Source of the DNA: a bacterium
GTDB taxonomy: Bacteria > SZUA-182 > SZUA-191 > JAJRXT01
Assembly (NCBI GenBank): GCA_024277605.1
Contig: JAJRUU010000275.1
Location: forward strand, 1-15,965
Reading direction: 5' to 3'
DNA: 15,965 bases
In this document: piece after piece, positions 9,201-15,965 of the stretch
How the letters are laid out: each line of letters begins with the position of its first letter
How positions within the stretch are numbered: the stretch's first letter is position 1
The notes under the pieces: generated by a model
What the model was told of the DNA's origin: nothing
The model's input: only the letters and a program-made list of their open reading frames with translations
Databases searched by the model: none
Made by a program: the position numbers and the translations under genes

Positions 9201-10484
9201 ATGGACAACTCTAAATCAGCAGAGCTGTTTGAGCAGGCGAAGCAGGTTATTCCCGGAGGGGTAAATAGTCCGGTACGGGCCTTTAATTCGGTGGGCGGCA
9301 ATCCACGCTTTATCGCCCGGGCTAAAGGTTCTAAAATATATGATGTTGATGGAAATGAGTATATAGACTACGTAGGCTCCTGGGGGCCGTTGATCCTGGG
9401 GCATGCCCACCCTCAAATAGTGCAGGCGGTACAAACGGTGGCAGCGCAAGGGACCAGCTTTGGCGCGCCGACTGAGGCCGAAGTGGAGTTGGCGCAGCTG
9501 ATTGTGGCGGCGGTACCCTCAATAGAGAAGGTGCGGCTGGTTAATTCCGGGACTGAGGCTACTATGAGCGCTTTACGCCTGGCCCGTGGTTTTACCGGCC
9601 GGGATAAGGTGGTAAAGTTCGAGGGTTGTTATCATGGGCATGTGGACAGCCTGCTGGTTCGAGCCGGTTCAGGTGCGCTTACTCTGGGGGTGCCCGATAG
9701 TGCCGGGATACCGGCTTCGCTGGCCGAGCATACCATTATCGTATCATATAACGACATAGAGTCGGTTGAGCGGGTATTTGGGGAACATGGCCGGGAGATA
9801 GCCGCTATAATCGTAGAACCGATTGCCGGTAATATGGGGGTGATTCCGCCACAACCCGGATTTTTAGCGGGTTTAAGGGAATTATGTACCCAATATGAGG
9901 CGCTGCTTATAGTCGATGAGGTGATTACCGGCGTCAGGGTAGCATACGGCGGGGCGCAGCATTTGTTCGGCATAGAACCTGATTTGACCTGCCTGGGGAA
10001 AATCATCGGCAGCGGTCTGCCGGTCGGGGCTTATGGCGGTAAGGCCAATATTATGGATATTGTCTCTCCACTGGGGCCGGTATATCAAGCCGGGACTTTA
10101 TCCGGTAATCCCATGGCGGTTGCTGCCGGTATTCAAACCTTGAAGTTATTGAAAGACCCCAGTTTTTATCCCAACCTGGAGGAGCGTGCGGCGCAGCTTG
10201 CCGAAGGGTTAATGGATAACGCACGCCGCAGGGGAATGCCGCTTAAGTTTAACCGGGTTGGCTCATTGATATGCGCCTTTTTCACTTCCGATCCGGTGCT
10301 GGATTACGCATCCGCACTCAGCTCCGATACTAAAAAATTCGCCCAATATTTTTGGGGCTTGCAAGAGCGGGGGATAAATATCGCCCCATCCCAATTTGAA
10401 GCCATGTTTGTTTCTTGTGCGCACACTGCTGAAGATATCGAGAAAACAATTTCAGCCGCTTATGACGTATTGGGAACGTTATAG
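9201..10484 (+). CDS. hemL: Glutamate-1-semialdehyde 2,1-aminomutase
   Basis: HemL converts glutamate-1-semialdehyde into 5-aminolevulinate, the precursor of heme, siroheme and cobalamin, using pyridoxal or pyridoxamine phosphate. The sequence matches the family along its length: IPGGVNSPVRAF (17-28), VNSGTEATMSALRLAR (114-129), KFEGCYHGH (139-147), D239 in the cofactor site, and K267 in CLGKIIGSGLPVGAYGG as the Schiff-base lysine. The length (427 aa) is typical. AAGGGG ends 8 bases before ATG 9201. It is transcribed alone from its own promoter, away from the cobalamin operon but in the same direction. Confidence 0.97.
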   Translation: MDNSKSAELFEQAKQVIPGGVNSPVRAFNSVGGNPRFIARAKGSKIYDVDGNEYIDYVGSWGPLILGHAHPQIVQAVQTVAAQGTSFGAPTEAEVELAQLIVAAVPSIEKVRLVNSGTEATMSALRLARGFTGRDKVVKFEGCYHGHVDSLLVRAGSGALTLGVPDSAGIPASLAEHTIIVSYNDIESVERVFGEHGREIAAIIVEPIAGNMGVIPPQPGFLAGLRELCTQYEALLIVDEVITGVRVAYGGAQHLFGIEPDLTCLGKIIGSGLPVGAYGGKANIMDIVSPLGPVYQAGTLSGNPMAVAAGIQTLKLLKDPSFYPNLEERAAQLAEGLMDNARRRGMPLKFNRVGSLICAFFTSDPVLDYASALSSDTKKFAQYFWGLQERGINIAPSQFEAMFVSCAHTAEDIEKTISAAYDVLGTL

Positions 10485-10519
10485 GCAAAAAGTCTTTTTC
10501 CATTGTATCAGGAAACCGT

Positions 10520-10546
10520 ATAGTACCCGAAAAATTCGGGTACTAT
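10520..10546. repeat. Palindrome downstream of hemL (contains repeat copy 2)
   Basis: ATAGTACCCGAA pairs perfectly with TTCGGGTACTAT (12-bp stem, AAA loop), 35 bases after the hemL stop. The inner 17 bases are identical to 299-315. It may terminate or stabilise the hemL message; only a short T-rich tract (TTTAT) follows. Confidence 0.6.
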
Positions 10547-10608
10547 TTATGGCAACACTACAGCCAACTGAAAACTATAAATTTATGAATAAGTCGGGAG
10601 TATAACGG

Positions 10609-10644
10609 CGGGCGCAGAATAAATCCAGACTACGCCCGGTTTTC
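10609..10644 (+). terminator. Possible intrinsic terminator before the PII-like gene
   Basis: CGGGCG (10609-10614) pairs with CGCCCG (10633-10638), extended by AG/CT after one mismatch, with a 12-base loop, and is followed by GTTTTC. The T-run is short, so termination may be incomplete. It would insulate hemL from the promoter starting at 10647. Confidence 0.4.
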
Positions 10645-10646
10645 AC

Positions 10647-10676
10647 TTGACAATAAACTCATACATACTATATAGT
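10647..10676 (+). promoter_or_regulatory. Promoter of the PII-like gene with palindrome over the -10
   Basis: TTGACA (10647-10652) and TATAGT (10671-10676) are 18 bases apart. The -10 lies inside a perfect 10-base palindrome ACTATATAGT (10667-10676), which could be an operator or chance in AT-rich DNA. Confidence 0.6.
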
Positions 10677-10742
10677 TATGAAAAATGACACATAGTATAC
10701 TGAAATCAGGTAGACTTTAACGCTCACAACCGAATATGCGAT

Positions 10743-11081
10743 ATGCAGTTACTGGTGATAGTATTAAACAAAGAAGAGTTCTTGGAAGATGTCCTGTCGC
10801 TGTTTGTAGAGCTGGATGTCGGCGGGGCTACTATTGTAGATAGTGTGGGGATGGGGCGTATCATGAGCCATGATATCCCTATTTTTGCCGGTTTCAGGGA
10901 TTTAATAGTGGGCAATCGCCCCTATAACAAGACTATTTTTACGGTAGCGGATGATAATGTTGTCGAAGATGTTGTGCAAGGCTTAAAGGGGATTTGCGGC
11001 AACTTTGCAGATCCGGGAACTGGCCTTATATTTTCTCTGCCAATCAACAAGGTTTGGGGTATGAGAAAAGAGGATGATTAA
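10743..11081 (+). CDS. PII-like (GlnB superfamily) small protein
   Basis: This 112-residue protein has the overall pattern of the PII signal-protein fold: a first strand MQLLVIVLNKEE, GGATIVDSVGMGR (27-39) leading into a loop, a second ferredoxin-like half (IFTVADDNVVEDVVQGL, 65-81), and PGTGLIFSLPINKVWG (91-106), which corresponds to the GDGKIFV-type C-terminal motif. The T-loop region (about 40-60) is short and lacks the uridylylated tyrosine motif of classical GlnB, so this is a PII-like paralogue of unknown ligand, not a nitrogen regulator by name. It has its own promoter and lies just before the V-ATPase operon. No good ribosome site precedes ATG 10743. Confidence 0.7.
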   Translation: MQLLVIVLNKEEFLEDVLSLFVELDVGGATIVDSVGMGRIMSHDIPIFAGFRDLIVGNRPYNKTIFTVADDNVVEDVVQGLKGICGNFADPGTGLIFSLPINKVWGMRKEDD

Positions 11082-11111
11082 CTTATCTTACAAAAATTAA
11101 TATATTTTTTG

Positions 11112-11141
11112 TTGACAGCTTTGTGAAGTTCATGCTAGAAT
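11112..11141 (+). promoter_or_regulatory. Promoter of the V/A-type ATPase operon
   Basis: TTGACA (11112-11117) and TAGAAT (11136-11141) are 18 bases apart, with TGC directly before the -10 (extended -10). This predicts a leader of about 130 bases before the first ATPase gene. Confidence 0.65.
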
Positions 11142-11277
11142 CACTTAAATTTTTACAAAAAGAGAAGCATATCTCCGAGTTATCCGACTAGTTCTTATTT
11201 AATTTTCTGATATTATTGTATAGTAGTATCAATTTACGGGAGATGTGTATAAGTGCAAATAAAAAAGGATCGAATTA

Positions 11278-11649
11278 ATGGAGCAGGCAACAAACACAAA
11301 TATTTCAAGTGAAGAATACTTAAGCTTAATTTGGCAAAAAGAAATTGAGCTGGATCAAAAACTGGAGGATGCCAGAAGAGAGGCGAAAAAGATCGTCGAA
11401 GAGGCGCAAGGAAAAGCGGAAGGAATGATCCAAAAGGCCAAAGGCGCCCAGCAGGCATTTCAAAATGCCCGAAAGAAAGAAAAAGAAGATCTCCGCAAAA
11501 CGCAAGCGGTTGAAGAAATAAAGGAAGACAAGATAGCGACTGAAGAGCTTAGCTTGTCCGAGCAGGAAGAAGTAGAAACTTTTAAACAGAACGCTTTGTC
11601 GGCGATGAATAAAGCGGTAGAGCTTGTTTTTGAAAAAGTCTTGCCATAA
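11278..11649 (+). CDS. V/A-type ATP synthase subunit H (peripheral-stalk G/H-type coiled coil)
   Basis: This is a 123-residue, highly charged, almost entirely helical protein with a long coiled coil (about 20-115; EARREAKKIVEEAQGKAEGM style repeats). It lies directly before subunit I, as the stalk subunit H/G does in archaeal and Thermus-type ATPases. It would pair with subunit E to form the peripheral stalks. AAGGA precedes ATG 11278 by a suitable distance. Identification rests mainly on position and coiled-coil character, since these subunits diverge strongly. Confidence 0.75.
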   Translation: MEQATNTNISSEEYLSLIWQKEIELDQKLEDARREAKKIVEEAQGKAEGMIQKAKGAQQAFQNARKKEKEDLRKTQAVEEIKEDKIATEELSLSEQEEVETFKQNALSAMNKAVELVFEKVLP

Positions 11650-11763
11650 CAACACATACCATATATTAATACGAGTGCATGGCATGTGTTTTCGTGAAAA
11701 TGAACGGAAGAGTCATTTTGTATAATTGCATTGATAGAAATGCAAGAGGGGTGGTGATATAAT
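11650..11763. other. Three consecutive stem-loops between atpH and atpI
   Basis: Within 114 bases there are three hairpins: AACACATACCAT/ATGGCATGTGTT (11651-11690, one mismatch), AAAATGA/TCATTTT (11697-11719) and TGCATT/AATGCA (11727-11744). The last one ends just before the GAGGGGTGGTGA ribosome site of subunit I. They may tune expression between the stalk and membrane subunits or act as processing sites. Confidence 0.5.
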
Positions 11764-13707
11764 ATGATTCAGAAGATGAGTAAACTCCGGCTGGTAGGGC
11801 AACGCACTATTTTGCCCAATGTTTTAGATACAATTTATCGTTTTGGGAAGATGCATATTGATAAGGTAACGTATCCCACGATCGATATGCAGTCAAACAG
11901 CAGTTTTGCGCTCAACGAGATGTCATTGAACGATGAGGAGTTGAGGGAGCTTGCTGAGCTGGAAAATCTCTTGTAGCGAACTGAGGAGCTAATCAAGGAA
12001 CTAACCCGAATTCCGGAGGTGCAGCGGAAGATGTCCACCCTTCCAGCAGCAGAAGAGATTGAGTCATCTGGGATTTTTGCCCAAAAGAATATTGAGCAGC
12101 TAAGGTCAGTTGTCAATAAGATTGAAGAGCAAAAAGATGAACTGTATAGCCGTAAGTCGAGGATTGATGAAGAAAGCGGCCAGATGCTTGGTTTCGGTAA
12201 GCTGGTAGAGACGTTTGCCTCGTTGATGGAAACTGCCCATGATATAGCTACCCTTGAGATTGTCGGTTTTGTGGTGGACAAGAATAAGCGAGGGGCAATT
12301 GATCTCTTAAAAGATAAATTACATCACGAGATTGCCGATGAATATGAAATTTTCACTTCGAATTTAGATCGCCGCACAATAGCTTGTATTATTGCCGCCA
12401 ATCGGCGAAAGATGACAAAAATCAGAGGGATATTCTCTACTGAAGGCATTCAAGAGTTGTCATTGCCTGAGGAATATGCCGACAAATCCCTTAAAGAAGT
12501 ATTGGGATTGTTGCAGGAGAAGAAGGACGATCTGCCTAAGGAAAAGTCAGATGTGGAAGCAGAGATTAATGCACTTGGCTTGAAAAACATTAATCGGCTA
12601 AAAAAGCTAACGGTTCAGATTCAGGATAGAATCGCTTATTTCGGCGAGGTACCTAAATTTGCCGAAACTAAGTTTACCTTTATCATGCTCGGTTGGCTGC
12701 CTACTGATGCACTGGCCGAACTTAAGAGAGTTATTAGCGAGGCATATCAAACCTCGGTAATAGTCGAAGAGGAGGAAATTGCCGACGACGAAAAGAAGAA
12801 TATTCCGGTAACCTTACAAAACAGGGCTTATGTTAAGCCTTTTGAAACAATAATGGGCTTTTTCGACCCACCGGCATACGGCACTATTGATCCTACAAGC
12901 TTTTTGGCCATATTCTTTCCAATAATTTTTGGCATGATTTTGGGTGATATTTTCTATGGTTTGTTACTCTTAGCACCCGCTATCTGGCTTTGGAAATCTA
13001 AAAGATTTACTAATGTTTTGCATGATATAGGTTTTATCTTTATGGTTTGCGCTACATCCACTATCCTGTTTGGCCTGTTATACGGTGAATTTCTGGGGGA
13101 TGTTGGGCATCTTAAGTTAGGGATGACGCCGTTTGTAAACCGTGAAAGTGGTATAAAGTCTTCCCTGGCGATGGCGGTGGGTTTTGGATTTGTGCATATA
13201 ACGCTCTCATTTGTTCTAAGAGGAATCGGGGCGTACAGGGAACATAATTGTATAAATAAACATGTAATGGAGTCAGTTGGTTTCATTCTGCTGGTGGTGT
13301 CTGTTGCGGCAGCGGCTTTGAGCGGAGCAGGGATAATAGCTAAGAGTCTGATGACTCCGATCCTTGTTGTGTTAGCGTGTTCTATAGTTATGATAATCGC
13401 TACCGGTGGATTGGTAGCAGCCATAGAAATTCCAGGCACCTTGGGTAATATTTTATCTTATGCCCGTATTATGGCCATTGGGTTGTCTTCAGTGATTCTG
13501 GCGTTGGTGGCCAATAAGATAGCCAAGACGATGCCTAATATGGCTGCTGGGATAGCTATAGCGTTTGTTTTACATACCATTAACTTTGCGTTGGGTATAT
13601 TTGGGCCTACCATACATGGGTTGAGGTTGCATGTTGTGGAATCTTTTCAAAAATTTGCTAAATTTGAAGGTCGACCATACGAACCATTTAAACGAGGAGG
13701 AAAATAG
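11764..13707 (+). pseudogene. atpI: V/A-type ATP synthase subunit I (a-subunit), interrupted by in-frame TAG
   Basis: This is the membrane stator subunit that forms the ion half-channels against the K ring. The N-terminal soluble half is followed by multiple membrane segments. Conserved family motifs are clear: GFFDPPAYGTIDPTSF and FGMILGDIFYG at the start of the membrane part, and EIPGTLGNILSYARIMAIG with the essential arginine in a late helix. Full length would be 647 residues, normal for the family. Codon 71 (11974-11976) is TAG (ENLL-stop-RTEELIKEL), while the frame is otherwise intact. After the stop, GGAGG at 12015-12019 lies 11 bases before ATG 12031, a plausible reinitiation site, but the product would lack part of the N-terminal lobe. 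An ATPase without subunit I would not pump ions, so true loss would disable the whole operon. Confidence 0.88.
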
Positions 13708-13708
13708 A

Positions 13709-14131
13709 TTGAAGTCGAAAAAAGTATTTTTTATTAACCTTGGTGCAGTGATTTTTGTTTCTATGGCGTTATTAGGAACATTCGTTTTTGAAAATTCACA
13801 AGTATCTGCTACTGAAAGCAGCGATAAAGGCTCTGTTTTTATCGCCAGCGCTGAAGCGGCTACTACTGCTGAGGCATCTGCCGAGGAAGTTAGTGAGGAT
13901 AAGAAGGCAGCCGGTGAGATGGCAACTTCTGTAAAATTCATCGCCGCCGCACTCGCTATCGGAATGGCTGCTCTGGCAACCGGTATCGCTCAGAGTAAAA
14001 TCGGTGCGGCTGGTGTAGGTGCTATGGCTGAAAAACCGGAAGTGGCTACGATGTGTATTGTTATGCTAGCTATTCCAGAAACTATTGTTATTCTTGGTTT
14101 CGTTGTAGCAGCCATGATAACTATGTTCTAG
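13709..14131 (+). CDS. atpK: V/A-type ATP synthase subunit K (proteolipid ring subunit), two-helix type with N-terminal signal
   Basis: This forms the rotating membrane ring. I chose TTG 13709, eight bases after GAGGAGG (13694-13700) and one base after the subunit I stop, giving 140 residues. Residues 6-26 are a hydrophobic segment that looks like a signal peptide (possible cleavage after VSA, residue 34). A 40-residue Ala/Glu/Ser-rich linker follows, then one hairpin of two membrane helices (about 75-96 and 113-138). The ion-carrying glutamate is E124 in AIPETIVILG. The core closely resembles the Thermus-type 8-kDa form rather than the four-helix Enterococcus form. Q95, E124 and T125 lie at positions comparable to Na+-liganding residues of F-type c subunits. 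Confidence 0.88.
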   Translation: MKSKKVFFINLGAVIFVSMALLGTFVFENSQVSATESSDKGSVFIASAEAATTAEASAEEVSEDKKAAGEMATSVKFIAAALAIGMAALATGIAQSKIGAAGVGAMAEKPEVATMCIVMLAIPETIVILGFVVAAMITMF

Positions 14132-14333
14132 CTGGATGGATTGGCTTGGTTAAACTTAAGACTTATTGATCTTTGGTTTAGGTGTTGTTAATTATAGCTG
14201 TATGAGAAGTAGAGAAATGTGATGTGTTTATATGCTGGCTACCCGGTAAATCAAGGGGGTAGAGTTGTTTTGCATGGGTAGCGCTACTTGAGCTGATATT
14301 GCTTTGCATACCAAACGTTGAGAAAAGGGGAAG
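14132..14333. other. Structured gap between atpK and atpE
   Basis: A 202-base non-coding gap interrupts an otherwise tight operon. It contains CTACCC/GGGTAG (14239-14262) and the perfect palindrome GTAGCGCTAC (14278-14287). No T-run follows either. Such gaps after the ring-subunit gene could help give it more copies per message; here this is inference. Confidence 0.45.
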
Positions 14334-14912
14334 ATGAGTTATCAAAGTTTGTTTAATATCTTAGAAGGGCAGATTGACGTAGAAGTCCAGGGGATCATTG
14401 CTTCCGCCAGAAAAAGAGCTACGGTAACCATTAAAACGGCTCAGCATAAGGTTGACAGTATAAACAAGCAACTGGCAGAAGCTGCCTCCCAAAAAGATGG
14501 GGTTACGGAGCAAAAGCAGACCAAAATTCGCAAACACAGTTTGGCAAAATTGTATATCCAGGTTAAGCATGAGCTATTTCAACAGATGATTAATAAGGTT
14601 AAACAGCGGCTAGCTGGGTTGCCTGAAAAATCTGAATATGCGTCGGTCTTAAAAAAGCTGGTTCAAGAATCTACGGCCGATTTTCCCGAGTGTGTGCGCA
14701 TCAGGGTCAATAATAGGGATGCCTCTTTAACCAAAAGAATATTGAGTGAATTAAAGTTAAACTTAGAGGTGGAACCTACCAACGATTTTTCCGCCGGGGT
14801 AGTCGCTCTCTCAGCAGATGGTCGAATGTCCATCTGGAATACCCCGGAATTAAGGCTTGAGAAAGTCATACCTCTTGTATCCCCCCAGGTGGCGAAAATT
14901 TTATATGGCTAG
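14334..14912 (+). CDS. atpE: V/A-type ATP synthase subunit E (peripheral stalk)
   Basis: Subunit E has a long helical N-terminal half (about 1-100) that pairs with subunit H, and a globular C-terminal half that caps the A3B3 head. The C-terminal part shows the typical pattern DFSAGVVALSADGRMSIWNT and an N-terminal segment rich in Lys, Gln and Ala. The length (192 aa) is normal. AAGGGG lies three bases before the AAG preceding ATG 14334. Its stop overlaps the subunit C start by 8 bases. Confidence 0.85.
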   Translation: MSYQSLFNILEGQIDVEVQGIIASARKRATVTIKTAQHKVDSINKQLAEAASQKDGVTEQKQTKIRKHSLAKLYIQVKHELFQQMINKVKQRLAGLPEKSEYASVLKKLVQESTADFPECVRIRVNNRDASLTKRILSELKLNLEVEPTNDFSAGVVALSADGRMSIWNTPELRLEKVIPLVSPQVAKILYG

Positions 14913-15965
14913 AGAAAACTTTACTACCCATAGACTTACCTCTGGGGTGGATGATTATGGTTATATTAATGCCCGCATTAAAGCGATGCGGAGTTATTTG
15001 CTTGGTAGAGCAGAGTTGGAGCGCCTGCTTAAGGCCGACAGCCTGGAGTACCTCGCCGCAATGCTGTCTGGTACCGAATACGGACGGGATATAAAAGCTT
15101 CTGAGCAAAAACTCGCTAAAGGAATGAGGCGGCTTGATGTCATAGAAGATGGATTAAAACAAAGTTTTGTCAGCACCATGGCTAAAATTTGCGCCTTCCT
15201 GGATGGTGTCCCCGCTGAATTAACCAGCATAATTTTAGGACGCTGGGATATTTACAATCTCAAGACTATTTTAAGGGGTACGTTTGTCACTCAGCCTGCA
15301 GCTGAAATAATTCAAAGTTTGTTTTTTGTGGGAACGCATAGTCGAGAATATCTGGAAAAGCTGGCCCACATGAAGAGTACCAAAGATGTTCTGGATAACT
15401 TAGCCGTCTCTCCTTTTCAGGTATTCCTTCCTACGCGGGCGGCTTTTGATAAGTATTTGGTGGCTAATGATTTAATGGGTATTGAATTGCTGTTGGAGAA
15501 AAGTTTTTATAAGAATGCTTTTAACATACGTAGTCATTATACAGAGGATTGCGCTGCCGTTCATAGGTTGTTGCGAGCTGAAGTTGATGTGCTGAACATC
15601 ATGACCTGCCTGAGATTGTCTCAGAACAATATTGACCGGGCAGAAGCACTTAAATTTTTTATCCCAGGTGGGTCAAAGTTTAAGCAAGCAGATTTTACCA
15701 ATCTAATTGCACTGGGTGACACCGAGAAGGTACTCGCATGGCTTGAGAGGTTGATTGTTGTAAAAGATGCTTTTGCCGCACGGGTGGAACTTTATAAAAA
15801 ATTTAATGATATAAGTATATTTGAAAGATACTTTGAAATCGAGATGTTATCTGAGCTTCAGGGCCAAGCCATGGGCGATCCATTGGGCTTTACGGTGCTT
15901 ATGAGTTATTTAAAGCAGAAGTATAATGAACTGATAAATTTGAGAATTATCGTTAGATCCGTAGA
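14905..15965 (+). CDS. atpC: V/A-type ATP synthase subunit C (partial at right edge)
   Basis: Subunit C (d-type) is the socket that joins the central stalk to the K ring. The reading frame opens at ATG 14905, inside the last codons of subunit E, and runs off the window after 353 codons with no stop. Family features are DYGYINARIKAMRSYLL near the start, GRWDIYNLKTILRG in the middle, and FEIEMLSELQGQAMGDPLGFTVLMSYL followed by NELINLRIIVRS near the C terminus, the last being a hallmark of the family. Usual length is about 330-360 residues, so only a few codons are likely missing. Subunits F, A, B and D are expected to follow. Confidence 0.88.
   Translation, partial: MARENFTTHRLTSGVDDYGYINARIKAMRSYLLGRAELERLLKADSLEYLAAMLSGTEYGRDIKASEQKLAKGMRRLDVIEDGLKQSFVSTMAKICAFLDGVPAELTSIILGRWDIYNLKTILRGTFVTQPAAEIIQSLFFVGTHSREYLEKLAHMKSTKDVLDNLAVSPFQVFLPTRAAFDKYLVANDLMGIELLLEKSFYKNAFNIRSHYTEDCAAVHRLLRAEVDVLNIMTCLRLSQNNIDRAEALKFFIPGGSKFKQADFTNLIALGDTEKVLAWLERLIVVKDAFAARVELYKKFNDISIFERYFEIEMLSELQGQAMGDPLGFTVLMSYLKQKYNELINLRIIVRSV

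Overview
The window looks like a stretch of an anaerobic, spore-former-type Firmicute chromosome (Clostridia; something like the Peptococcaceae or Syntrophomonadaceae is my guess). The reasons are the anaerobic (cbi-type) cobalamin genes, a V/A-type ATPase operon, a lone bacterial-microcompartment (BMC) shell protein, paired PrsA/SurA-type foldases, strong Shine-Dalgarno sites with GTG/TTG starts, and moderate base composition. This is inferred from gene content only; no rRNA is present.

Layout. 1-499: no gene; two stem-loops and a weak sigma-54-like site. 500-4144: an NtrC-type sigma-54 response regulator, then two secreted parvulin-type foldases, the second preceded by a cluster of GGGGAC-GTCCCC palindromes. 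4145-4336: hairpin-rich leader. 4337-7922: a compact same-strand operon with a PduT-like tandem BMC protein, then cbiF, cbiG, cobJ/cbiH and cobK/cbiJ, with short gaps or overlaps. 7929-8996: a convergent GHMP-family kinase. 9201-10484: hemL, which feeds the tetrapyrrole pathway that cobalamin synthesis draws on. 10743-11081: a small PII-like protein with its own promoter. 11278 to the window end: V/A-type ATPase genes in the order H(G)-I-K-E-C, as in the Thermus operon; F, A, B and D would be expected just beyond the right edge.

The most striking feature is that three otherwise intact genes each carry one in-frame nonsense codon with no frameshift: the response regulator (TAG 1232-1234, exactly at the conserved Walker B glutamate), the second foldase (TAA 3383-3385) and V-ATPase subunit I (TAG 11974-11976). 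Reading continues with clear homology in the same frame after each stop. TAG is also the commonest ordinary terminator here (BMC, cbiG, hemL, atpI, atpK, atpE), so wholesale TAG reassignment is unlikely. Recent gene decay, base-call or assembly error, or occasional readthrough/reinitiation remain possible.

Functionally the window combines corrin ring synthesis (C11 methylation, ring opening/deacylation, C17 methylation, precorrin-6A reduction), supply of 5-aminolevulinate through HemL, envelope protein folding, and an ion-translocating ATPase. I found no CRISPR array, insertion sequence, tRNA or rRNA. The least expected items are the orphan BMC shell protein with its Fe-S-type cysteine at the head of the cobalamin operon, the short CbiG, and several clusters of stem-loops between genes.
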